Assembly (NCBI RefSeq): GCF_024679095.1
Contig: NC_066571.1
Location: forward strand, 7,080,974 to 7,144,973
Direction: 5' to 3'
DNA length: 64,000 nucleotides
Source of the DNA: Eriocheir sinensis
Lineage: Eukaryota > Arthropoda > Malacostraca > Decapoda > Varunidae
Shown here: positions 13,742 to 64,000 of the stretch, one piece after another
Numbering within the stretch: position 1 is the first letter of the stretch
Layout of the letters: each line of letters starts with the position of its first letter
Notes under the pieces: model-generated
The model's input: the letters and a program-made list of their open reading frames with translations, nothing else
Databases searched by the model: none
What the model was told of the DNA's origin: nothing
Translations under genes and position numbers: made by a program

Positions 13742-14120
13742 CATGCACACCTTTTTTTCCTAATTAAATCGGATCACACTTACAAAATCAATGACCGATA
13801 TGATAACTGTAATATGATACGCTACATAGGACCTAGACTCAGTCCTGTTGCACACACACACACACACTTACACCTTTAGCAGTATACGATATTTTTTTCT
13901 CCTTTCCTTTTCCTCCCAAGCCATCAACACATCAGCTCGAATTTCCTTCCTTTTCCTCACAAACACCTCACACGCCTGCCACCAGCACCTCCTCCTCCTC
14001 CTCGATAACATTCCAAAATTCTTTCCCCTCTTTTCCCTAAATTCCTTGCCGTACCTGTGATCCCCTTCTTCCCTTCCTCGGTTACATTAATTATACCTCC
14101 TCTCCTTTCCCTTCCTTTCC
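12690..14120. other. Mostly unique intergenic sequence with a 125-bp duplication
   Basis: Bases 13,195-13,330 and 13,331-13,455 are tandem near-copies (share ATATATTTTTACGCTC, CAGTTCCCGT, GGCTAATCA). (CA)n lies at 13,691-13,738 and 13,851-13,866, and GATA-type repeats at about 13,010-13,045. No gene is supported. Confidence 0.7.
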
Positions 14121-14123
14121 TAC

Positions 14124-14133
14124 TCCTCTACAT
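14124..14133. repeat. Target-site duplication, left (10 bp)
   Basis: TCCTCTACAT occurs here and again at 16,709-16,718, just outside the inverted repeats of the transposon. Nine to ten bases is the duplication length typical of Mutator-like elements. Confidence 0.75.
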
Positions 14134-14136
14134 CGG

Positions 14137-14215
14137 TGCAGGCTTATTCGGACCCTGGCTCGTTCGGACCACTTTGGCTTATTCGGCCCTTGTTCCTGGC
14201 TTATTCGGCCCTCGT
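14137..14215 (+). repeat. MULE left terminal inverted repeat with iterated motif
   Basis: Contains TGCAGGCTTATTCGGACC followed by GTTCGGACC and two TTATTCGGCCC repeats. The iteration of a short subterminal motif is typical of transposase-binding regions. Confidence 0.75.
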
Positions 14216-14238
14216 AGCCAATTAGTGTTAATAATACG

Positions 14239-14277
<39 letters not shown>

Positions 14278-14439
14278 ATGATCAAAATAAAAAGTACAAA
14301 GTTACAAAGTATACAAGAAAATAAAAAAAGGTTGTTACTATATAAAAAGGATCATAACATGTCAGCCACCAGTGACGGCAAAGGGCATTACAATAATACA
14401 GATAGTATTGTTATATAATGTGATAAGTATAAAAAAACA

Positions 14440-15645
14440 ATAATAAAATTGTCATATTTCACAAAGCAATGAATTGAAAGCAGTTGACAGAATGGACTCT
14501 TGACTACTTTAAAGGTGCCATCAATGAACCAAGTTTTTCCCCTAAGTAACAAATGCATTTACTTTGTTGTAAAGAATATAAGGTGCTTTTTGGTTCCAGC
14601 TGTTACAGTTGCCCGTAAGAATTCTTCAGGTATCGTCTCCTCGAGGTAGTCATGGTCGATCTAAAAAAGAATTAATTAGGTACATTAGAGAACCCCAACA
14701 AAACAAGTAACTTTTTTTTCATTATATTTCCTTAGTGTATGTCCGCATCATCAAGTCTCCCCATCATTATAACGCACCTCAAAGAACAAGTCAGTAGGAT
14801 CCTTTGGCCGATGCGAGGCCCGTGCTCTGTTAACTATTCTTATGAGTGTGTTGCGGTTCGGCCTCGAAGCCTCGGGTCGACTTGGAACACTAAAGCAATC
14901 GTTGACGACACCCACTACGTCGCTTGCCGACTCGTAAACGTGTGCTTTTCCTGTAGTTTTCACTGAAAAAAAGGAAATCGTTGAGAGCAAGAATAATCAA
15001 TCTCGCCTATCAATATAATATAATTATACGAATCCCCTCTACGCCCTTGCATGCCCACCTGAGAGTTTATCTAAACAGCTGTAAGGAGGCCAGGCCTGGC
15101 TGGGTGTGTGGGTTACCATTCCAGTTGAATATGAATCCTCACCAGTCTGCCTAACAATAACTGAGCCTGGATTCAATTTTCCGCGGAAACTGCATCGCCA
15201 TTCTAGTGTCCCCTTTCTTTGTGTGCGTTTCAAAGTAAATGCGAAGCCTTCGCTGGAAATCAACTTTGGCTTCCCCGCTCAGTACCAGACTCAACGTTGG
15301 CTTGCCCCGCTCAGTACCAGACTCAACGCAAGTAAAGGTAACCTTATCATCCTGCGTCGAAGGGGGGTCTGCATCACTTAAGTCACCAGAAAGGGATCTG
15401 GGAATAAATATAAAAAAAATAATAGAACCGGATTTAAATGATCATATGGAAATGTAAGGAAATTAGTGACTCATTTCAAGGAAATCTGAGGAAATTTTGA
15501 ATCAGAGTTAAGAAAAAAAAAAATTGTTGTGGAAGCACTGCTCTTTATGTAGTATTGACAGTAGTTGGCGCGGTACTCACAATGCTTCATTATCGTCATT
15601 CAGTGACCAGTTTGGGCGTGACACATCAAAGGACTCTTCATCCGA
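14440..15645 (-). pseudogene. FLYWCH-MULE transposase pseudogene (four exons)
   Basis: Four exons splice in phase on the minus strand. Exon a (about 15,645 to 15,581) is acidic: SDEESFDVSRPNW. Exon b (15,252-15,059) is a degraded FLYWCH zinc-finger domain: EGFAFTLKRTQRKGTLEWRC and VTHTPS; the second zinc cysteine and final histidine are lost. Exon c (14,962-14,778) holds TLIRIVNRARASHRPKDPTD, the linker seen in FLYWCH-MULE proteins. Exon d (14,660 down to about 14,440) has EEFLRATVTAGTKKHLIFFT and, after a TAA stop at 14,559-14,561, GKTWFIDGTFKVVKSPFCQL, the start of the MULE transposase core with its first catalytic Asp (DGTF). The rest of the core is missing or unreadable. Confidence 0.78.
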
Positions 15646-16081
15646 CTCCCTCGGAATAATGAAAATTATCGCACATAAACATATACAACATGAATTTGCT
15701 GGATTTATAAATATAATTTCGTAACAAACTTTAATTAAATCTGAAATGTCACTCCGTCAGTAGGACAGCATGTACCTGTTGTGTAAGCTCATTGAACTTA
15801 AGTGCTTGCATCCATCGCACACGAAGGTAAAAGATATATCAGCGCGGTGCAGCTTTTTGTACATATATCTATATTAAACCTGTAAAGCAGATAGCAAGAA
15901 ATAGGATTAAATGCACGTTTTCACTTACGCACTTTACACATGTAAAAGGTTATTTCTCCTCAACACAAAGGGCGTGGCACCATAATTCGGCACCATTTTT
16001 TTGCTCGAGTTAAAGATCAACATAATTATTGCCTGTGTTTCCACATCGTCGGTGTTGCCAGCCGCCACAGGAGTCGCAGTC

Positions 16082-16475
16082 ATAAGAACATAAGAACGTA
16101 AGGAGTCTGCAAGAGACCGGTTGGCCTATACAAGGCAGCTCCTGTACACTCAACCCCACCTTACCTCACCATCCATGGCTTTATCTAACCTCTTCTTGAA
16201 TGTATCTACCGTATTGGTACCCACAACATGGCTGCCAAGCCTGTTCCATTCGTCCACCACTCTATTGGTGAACCAATTCTTGCCTATGTCTTTGTTGAAT
16301 CTGAATTTGTCTAACTTAAAACAATTGCTACGCGTCCTACCTGGCTCTTTTACAATCAAAATCTTATTGACATCCCCTTTATAAAATCCCTTCATCCATT
16401 TATAGACTTCTATCAAGTCTCCTCGCAACCTTCGCCTTTCTAGCGAATGTAGATTTAACTGGCCTGGTGGCGCTC
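16082..16475 (-). mobile_element. CR1-like LINE 3' fragment nested in the MULE
   Basis: Minus-strand text QLNLHSLERRRLRGDLIEVY, FKLDKFRFNKDIGKNWFTN and MDGEVRWG-stop matches the other CR1 copies. The 3' end shows (TTCTTATG)2, the short tandem tail typical of CR1-clade elements. Confidence 0.85.
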
Positions 16476-16589
16476 TGTCACAGTTTTTCTGCACTCTATG
16501 TACTGCACGTCGCTCATCTTGTTGTGTGGTCAGCCTGGCAACTGATTATCTATACAAAAGAAACGTTTCCTCATGCACTGCGAAATAGT

Positions 16590-16707
16590 CAAGAAAGGTC
16601 CGAATCAGCCACAACATGGGTCCAAATCAGCCACAACATGGGTCCGAATCACCCACGACGTGGGTCCGAATCCGGTCCGAATGACCCAAGGTCCGAATAA
16701 GCCTGCA
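16590..16707 (-). repeat. MULE right terminal inverted repeat with 22-bp iterations
   Basis: GGTCCGAAT or GGTCCAAAT occurs six times; the first four are exactly 22 bp apart (CAGCCACAACATG spacer). The outer end is the inverse of the left terminus. Confidence 0.78.
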
Positions 16708-16708
16708 T

Positions 16709-16718
16709 TCCTCTACAT
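16709..16718. repeat. Target-site duplication, right (10 bp)
   Basis: Second copy of TCCTCTACAT, immediately outside the right inverted repeat. Confidence 0.75.
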
Positions 16719-16749
16719 TCCTTGCTGCCGCCCCCACACGTAAAAATAA

Positions 16750-17007
16750 CCATTCAAACTATAAATAGACCTTGAGGAATGTTGAATGTATTGTAGCCAT
16801 CTTGCGCGGTTAATAAAATCATAATGTGATGTATCTTGGTCTCTGTATGCAGTGCAGTAACTGAGTACCTCGGGATAATAAGAGAAACTTCAATATAATT
16901 ACGTTAAAAAAAAATTATGAGCACAGTTTAGCACATCGCATTTCAGGGCACAGGTCATGTTTGGTAATGTTAGGGTCAGGTTTTGTTTGGTAAAGTTGAA
17001 TTTAGTC

Positions 17008-17045
<38 letters not shown>

Positions 17046-17280
17046 GTTGTTTTGTTTTGTTTACGTGTGACACGCTTCGCACTGCACCGCTGTTGACATG
17101 GCAGCGGAGGTGGCTACAAAAATTTCAAAAATCACCCAACGTCTTTTTCACTTACCTCTACAGGAAGAGGAGAAAATGCCAGGTGCTCCTCGGTGACACC
17201 CGCCAGTCAGTGAACAAGTCGTTGAGTAGTCAACCGCGTAATCACTCGGCCAGCAATCAACCAGTCCAGCAATTAGCCTA
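16750..17280. other. Intergenic; (ATT)n at about 17,008-17,045
   Basis: AT-rich unique sequence with a trinucleotide tract. The open frame at 17,057-17,281 has no recognisable domain and low-complexity C-terminal text, so I do not call a gene. Confidence 0.6.
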
Positions 17281-17284
17281 AACT

Positions 17285-17835
17285 ATCAATTACTCCACAC
17301 CCAGTCAGCCACCCAGCCAGGAACTCAATCAGTCAGTCAGCTACTTAGTAATTCAGTTGGCCAGTCAGGCACGGGGTTGTTTAGTTAACCAGACACAGAC
17401 AGACGAACAAGCTTGAACCTGTCACTCACCACGTTCCCTCACTCACCCAGCCAGTCAGACAGTCAGCCAATAAGTCAGCCAGCCAGGAACTCAGTCAGTC
17501 AGTCAGCTACTTAGTAATTCAGTTGGCCAGTCAGACACGGGGTTGTTGAGTTAACCAGACAGACAGAAAGACAGACGAGCAAGCTTGAACCTGTCACTCC
17601 CCACGTTCCGTCACTCACCCAGCCAGTCAGCCAATCAGTCAGCAAGTCAGTAATTCAGTCAGCCACGAAGTTTGGTCAACCGGACAAACAGATACTGACA
17701 TACAGACAGACAGACAGACGAGCAAGCTTGAACCTGTCACTCCCTCACGTTCCCTCACTCCCCTAGCCATTCAGCCACACACCTTATAACCTACACACCT
17801 TTCAGTCAGTCCACAAGTTCACAAGTCCGTCCCTC
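17285..17835. repeat. CAGT/CAGCCAGT-rich array with a block of 140-170 bp, 3 copies
   Basis: AAGCTTGAACCTGTCACTC recurs at about 17,410, 17,582 and 17,724, each preceded by TTAACCAGACAGACAG-like and followed by CACTCACCCAGCCAGTCAG text. Confidence 0.85.
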
Positions 17836-17976
17836 GCACACCTGCCAGTCTCCAGGGATCCAAGCAGCGGCCAGCGGGTCCAGAAGACAACCCGCAGTAA
17901 GCACACACAGCGCCGCCATCACAACAAACACCGCGCACGTGATGAGCTGAGGGCCGCTACGAGTCCCACCCCGGGC

Positions 17977-18365
17977 AGATTATCGTACTCAAGAGCCGCG
18001 TATTTACCGGTTTCTGGCCCATATATGTTGCCAAGAACCACCAATAATTAACCATTTTAACGATAAATATATGTGTAGGCAGTTATTGAGGTCGAGGAGG
18101 CAGGTTTTGGGTCGGATATCGGCAAGCATAAGAGGCTGAGTACGAGAGTCTGGCAACGTTGCCCGGGCACCGTTGATAGATTATCGTACTCAAGAGCCGC
18201 GTATTTACCGGTTTCTGGCCCATATCTGTTGCCAAGAAGCACCAATAATTAACCAAATAAGCGATAACCATATATAGAGGGAGTTGTTTGGGTGATGAAA
18301 GCAGTTTTTGGGTCGAAAATCGGCAAACGTAAGAGGCAGAGTACGACAACCTGGCAACGTTGTCC
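17977..18365. repeat. About 200-bp tandem duplication
   Basis: Two copies share AGATTATCGTACTCAAGAGC, GTATTTACCGGTTTCTGGCC and GTCTGGCAACGTTG; the second starts at about 18,179. No coding function is supported. Confidence 0.88.
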
Positions 18366-18593
18366 CGCTGTTTGGGTGTTGAGGTGTGCAGTCTTGGCAA
18401 CGGCACACTATAGGGGTAGATTTCTTCATGCTCATTTCTTTATTATTGGTTGTTTTCTGGCCTTTATCCATTGGACTTTTTTTAGTTTGCCTGATTTTCC
18501 TTACAAACAATATATTTTCTTTTACTTTTAATGTTTGTACTGTTTATGTTGTACTGCTTCGAGACGCCACGGAGGGGATGCATTTTTTTTTTC

Positions 18594-18628
<35 letters not shown>

Positions 18629-18821
18629 GAAGGCTTCCGTGTGTGTATTTTTTTCTTATTTTTTTCCTATATACTTTCCTTCTGGTACCTAACTTTGTGG
18701 AGGAGTGAAAATCTACTAGTTAATAGCAAATTTCGAACAGAAGTACTATGCTGTCAGGCCTCTCCGTTCCCTCACGAGAGATTTCCAGAAGAGGATGTGA
18801 AGGATAAACCTGCTTTACTTT

Positions 18822-18922
18822 AGGAGCAGCGAGTAGCGGGCTTTTTTTTTATTATTGTTTTCTTTTTTTGTTGCCCTTGAGCTGCCTCCTTTGTTGTAAA
18901 AAAAAAAAAAAAAAAAAAAAAC
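18822..18922 (+). mobile_element. LINE/SINE-type 3' tail copy
   Basis: GGAGCAGCGAGTAGCGGGC, a T-rich tract, GTTGCCCTTGAGCTGCCTCC and TTTGTTGTAAAA plus poly-A. The same module is the 3' end of the LINE remnant at 52.1 kb and recurs many times in the window. Confidence 0.75.
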
Positions 18923-18924
18923 TT

Positions 18925-20206
18925 ATTTCCCAGAATATTGTGACCCAAATTCTCCTCTGATTTTTTTTTTTTTTTCCGTTTCCGGGGAGCTCACAGGAAA
19001 TATTATTGTGGAACGCCGTAAAGCATGCTCGTCAAAACATGAATTTTAAAATATTTATTGAACTTTCTGCTCGTCCCACCAGCTTTTATATGTAAATAGC
19101 CTAGCTCGGTGCAGCAAACAGGAAATGATGGACTTCTTATGGCTTCTGCTCCTCAGTTTCTCCTTTGATAAATTATATATTAGAATGACTCGAATAACAG
19201 AAGAAAGTTTATTTTTACAACAATGGTAGTTCGACATTAAGTTAACAGAAAGTACCATTATTACATTTCTGATCTGTACGATAATCTTGCATCTCCTGGT
19301 ATAATACTCGACAAGCTGATATATAAAAAAAAAAAATGTCCATAAATACATAAGGATATACTAGGCTATGGGATTATACTTATCTCACCACTTGCAATTC
19401 CTGGTTATATTTTGACTAATAGCAATCCTCTTACCGATGAGTTTAAGAATTCGTAATATATGTTCACAATAAAAATGGTGTTCTGCCTTTGCTGTGAGCC
19501 CCAACACTTTGTAAGACACTTTGTTTGGCCATTTGGAGGAGTAGGCTTATTTGTACGTGCTAGAGTGAGGTTATAATACCATTTCAAGAGTCACGTTCCT
19601 TTGTTTGAGGTGGAGGATACAGTTTACAATTTAAGGATTCGAGGATGGACATCACAATATTTAACCGAGCCTCTGATGAGGTTATTTATACGTGAGTGTG
19701 CCCAATCAGTTTGTCGAAAAATCAGTCGAAGATAAAAATGAACAAACACGACCAATTAATGAAAGCACCTATTTAGTAACAGTCCCTAATTATAGCCTAG
19801 CTGTGTAATAAGATAGACATGACGCCTTCCTCTCCGCACAGGAAATAAACATTACATAAAAGGTCATTTAATAACCACATTTTTACATCAAGAGGCCTTC
19901 ACATCATCACAGGCAGAAAGGAGTTGTTTGCCGTGGTAATGTAAGCACCTATTTAGTAAGTCTCTAATTATAGCCTACCGTAGCTGTGTAATATGATAGG
20001 CTTGACACATTCCTCTCCGCCCAGGAAATAAACATTACATCAAGAGGCCTTCACATCATCACAGGCAGAAAGGAGGTTATTTGCCGTGGTAATGAGCTAT
20101 TGTGATTTATTTTTAAAAGGATTGCCTGCAGCATGAAGTGAGAAATAATACGAATATTCAAAATTCATACAATAGTTTAATACATTACAATCATGGAAGT
20201 ATATAA

Positions 20207-20250
<44 letters not shown>

Positions 20251-21150
20251 GGGCTATCTTAATACTACAGAGGTAATGGCATGTAATCAGATATGCACAG
20301 TTATATGAAAAATGTTCCTGAAATCTTTATCAGAAAAAAGTTAGGAAAAAAAGCATTAGTATTATGAAACAGACTCATTGAAAAAAAAGAAGTATATAGC
20401 ATTTTTTTCACATATTTCACATTTTTATCACAACAATCTTAGCATTTCAATAGTGAGAAAACTTTGATGATAAAATTCGTCACTTTTTATCTTCAGCTTT
20501 TCACTAAGGGAATAAAATGAAATACCTGACAATAAAAAAATATCAATGAAAACAAAAAAATAGCAAGAAAAAGCAGAGATAAGAATGTAAATAAATAGAT
20601 AAGATTAGGGATTTTTCTACACCCTTCTTTTATGTTTTTTTTTATCAATTCAGTAATAAAAAATAAACTCATCGGACCCCAAAGAACCAAAAAACAGATA
20701 ACAAAATAAATAAATAAATAAAGATAAGAACAATGTAAAGAAATAGATGAGGTTAGGGATTTCTTAGTTATTGAAAAAGAACTCATTAACAAAACGGTAT
20801 GAGAAGAAAACATAACTAATACAAAAAGAAGAAGAAGAAGAAGAAGAAGGTCAAGTTCAAGGTTGACGAAGAAACCATTTTATAATTTATTTTTTCTTAC
20901 TGATGGAAACTAATTTAAATACCTCGCTGAAATATCAAATAGAACAAATAATAAATCTACATATCCGAAACGTTCTTTTAAATTGGAAGATCAAATAGAT
21001 TCCATTAGGGAGACGGAAATTCTAATGAGGCAAAAAACGCAGCCGAGGTAACTTTGTGCGAACTGATGAAGTGACGATTTTATTTATTTTATTCATGTTA
21101 TTCAGCAGTTATTATTTTTTTTACCCAGCTGTCTTTATGTATACACCTAC
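18925..21150. other. AT-rich intergenic sequence with a 150-175 bp duplication
   Basis: The duplicated block (about 19,765-19,940 and 19,941-20,092) shares AGCACCTATTTAGTAA, GGAAATAAACATTACAT and CACATCATCACAGGCAGAAA. (CA)n is at 20,208-20,248 and (GAA)n at about 20,827-20,850. No gene is supported. Confidence 0.7.
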
Positions 21151-21153
21151 AGG

Positions 21154-21156
<3 letters not shown>

Positions 21157-21226
<70 letters not shown>

Positions 21227-22280
21227 TACGTCGACGAACATCAAAGGCAGAAAGAAAAAAGGAGAAGGAGAAGAAAGAGAAGGAGAAGGAGAAATAAAAA
21301 TGAGAGAGTCGTTTAAATCCTGTTCTGGCTGCAGGAATGAAGAGGAAATCCAAGTCGCCAGGAGAAGAAGGAAAAGAATGAAAAGAAGGAGAAATAAAAA
21401 GGAGAAGAAGAAGAAGAAAGAGAAGAAGGAGAAATAAAACGGAGGAAAAGGAGAAGAAGAAGAAATAAAAATGATAAGAGTCGTGAAGAGAAAATCCAGG
21501 TCGCCAGGAAATAAAATGGAAGGTAATCTGTCTCCTTTGTGTTATATAAAGAATCGCGAACAAGAGACGTAGGAAGAGGAAGGAAGGAAGAAAAAGAAGA
21601 AAAAAGAAAAAAGGTGACAGTTTACTACTCGACCAAATTGGAAGAGGACAAAAATGTATCTTGCCAGGGAATGTATACGAAAATAAAAGGCAAACTGCTT
21701 CTTTCTTTCTTTTTTTTTTTTTTTTGGCTTTTAAACATAAGATCGAGTACGAGACAGAAAAGACAGGAAAAAATAAGAAAAAACGGGACAATACTTCTTG
21801 ATCTGCCAACGAGACGAGAGAATTGCAACTCATCGGGAAAAGTAGAAAAAAGAAGACGAACTATTTTTTTTTTTTCCTCGCCCTGGAGAGAAATGAGCAA
21901 GTAAGAGAGAAAAAGGAGGAAACAGTAAAGTAAAAAAAAAAAGAATGAAAACAGCACAAGGCAATCAGTTTCCTGCTCTATTTAAAGGGCTGGAAGTATT
22001 AGACTATAGAAGAAGGTCTTATAGAAGTACTACAAATGTCGACCTATCTTTCCATCTATCTACCTATCTGTTTATCTACCTACATATCTATCTATCTATC
22101 TATCTATCTATCTTACAACATATCCATCTGTCTATGTATGTATGTATCTATCCATCTATCTATCTATCAGTTTAATAAAGGAAAGAGGAGGAAGAGGATA
22201 AAATAATAAGAGAAATGAGAATACCTCGTAAAATAGTGCGTTCCCAATACTACTACTACTACTACTACTACTACTACAAC
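21157..22280. repeat. (GA)n, polypurine blocks, (TCTA)n and (ACT)n
   Basis: (GA)n at 21,157-21,221; AGAAGGAGAA-type purine sequence to about 21,950; TCTA/TATC tetranucleotide repeats at about 22,040-22,168; (ACT)n at about 22,250-22,277, just below the last exon found. Confidence 0.9.
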
Positions 22281-22293
22281 ACATGACACTCAC

Positions 22294-63303
<41,010 letters not shown>

Positions 63304-63374
63304 CTGAGGAGCCCCCGTGACGAGAGCAATTACTGTCACACACCATTACCCGAACTGCTCCCCCACTTAGCGAG

Positions 63375-64000
<626 letters not shown>

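Larger units (their letters stand above)
14134..16708 (-). mobile_element. Mutator-like (MULE) DNA transposon, about 2.6 kb, decayed
   Basis: The ends are inverted repeats: TGCAGGCTTATTCGGACC at 14,137 and its inverse GGTCCGAATAAGCCTGCA ending at 16,707; 31 of the first 34 bases match. Both ends carry iterated TTCGGACC-type motifs; on the right four copies are spaced 22 bp apart (about 16,597 to 16,663). A 10-bp target duplication flanks it. Inside, on the minus strand, lies a FLYWCH-transposase pseudogene. A CR1 fragment (16,082-16,475) is nested near the right end, and (GT)n near the left end. Confidence 0.82.

Noticed and set aside
21147..21957. Overlapping open frames of Ser/Phe/Leu and Arg/Lys-rich text
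   Set aside because: Low-complexity translations of (GA)n and polypurine sequence.
16750..22280. Further C-terminal exons of the CCP gene
   Set aside because: I looked for phase-1 CCP-like cysteine patterns on the minus strand and saw none; the next exon is probably outside the window or not of CCP type.

Overview
The window is eukaryotic, and most likely arthropod, probably a decapod crustacean. It has spliced exons with GT/AG boundaries and introns. It has non-LTR retrotransposon and cut-and-paste transposon remnants. It is extremely dense in di-, tri- and tetranucleotide microsatellites ((TA)n to 557 bp, (GA)n, (CA)n, (AAT)n) and long purine or pyrimidine tracts. The crustacean assignment is an inference from genome style and LINE type. 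No prokaryotic operons, rRNA or CRISPR arrays are visible.

Main gene (minus strand, 63,303 down to 22,294, open at both ends): I reconstructed 30 exons (about 3.96 kb, about 1,320 residues) from domain matches, GT/AG sites and reading-frame phase. Every junction agrees in phase except the first, where an exon is missing. N to C, the protein is: an unassigned 34-residue exon, CCP1, CCP2, a fibrinogen-related domain (FReD) over six exons, CCP3, two C-type lectin-like domains (CTLD1 over four exons, CTLD2 over three), then CCP4 to CCP12. It is rich in N-glycosylation sequons, so it is probably secreted or the ectodomain of a membrane protein. A role in adhesion, recognition or complement-like immunity is plausible but inferred. 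I cannot assign a gene name.

Region 1-22 kb: no host gene is established. It holds a 55-62 bp repeat array, MITEs, two (TA)n tracts, and purine- and pyrimidine-rich blocks. A 42-bp minisatellite (4.62-6.60 kb) abuts a 140-bp satellite (6.61-11.39 kb) that has a 1.75-kb higher-order repeat. A CR1-like LINE 3' end then runs into (TA)190. At 14,134-16,708 lies a 2.6-kb Mutator-like (MULE) transposon with a 10-bp target duplication, terminal inverted repeats, and a decayed four-exon FLYWCH-transposase gene; a CR1 fragment is nested in it. From 16.7 to 22.3 kb there are tandem duplications and AT-rich sequence.

Region 22-64 kb: between the exons, the introns are filled with microsatellites, minisatellites, at least five MITE families, two LINE lineages and a shared LINE/SINE-like tail, and a tRNA-like foldback. 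Several microsatellites sit directly at splice sites and supply the polypyrimidine tract or the donor flank.
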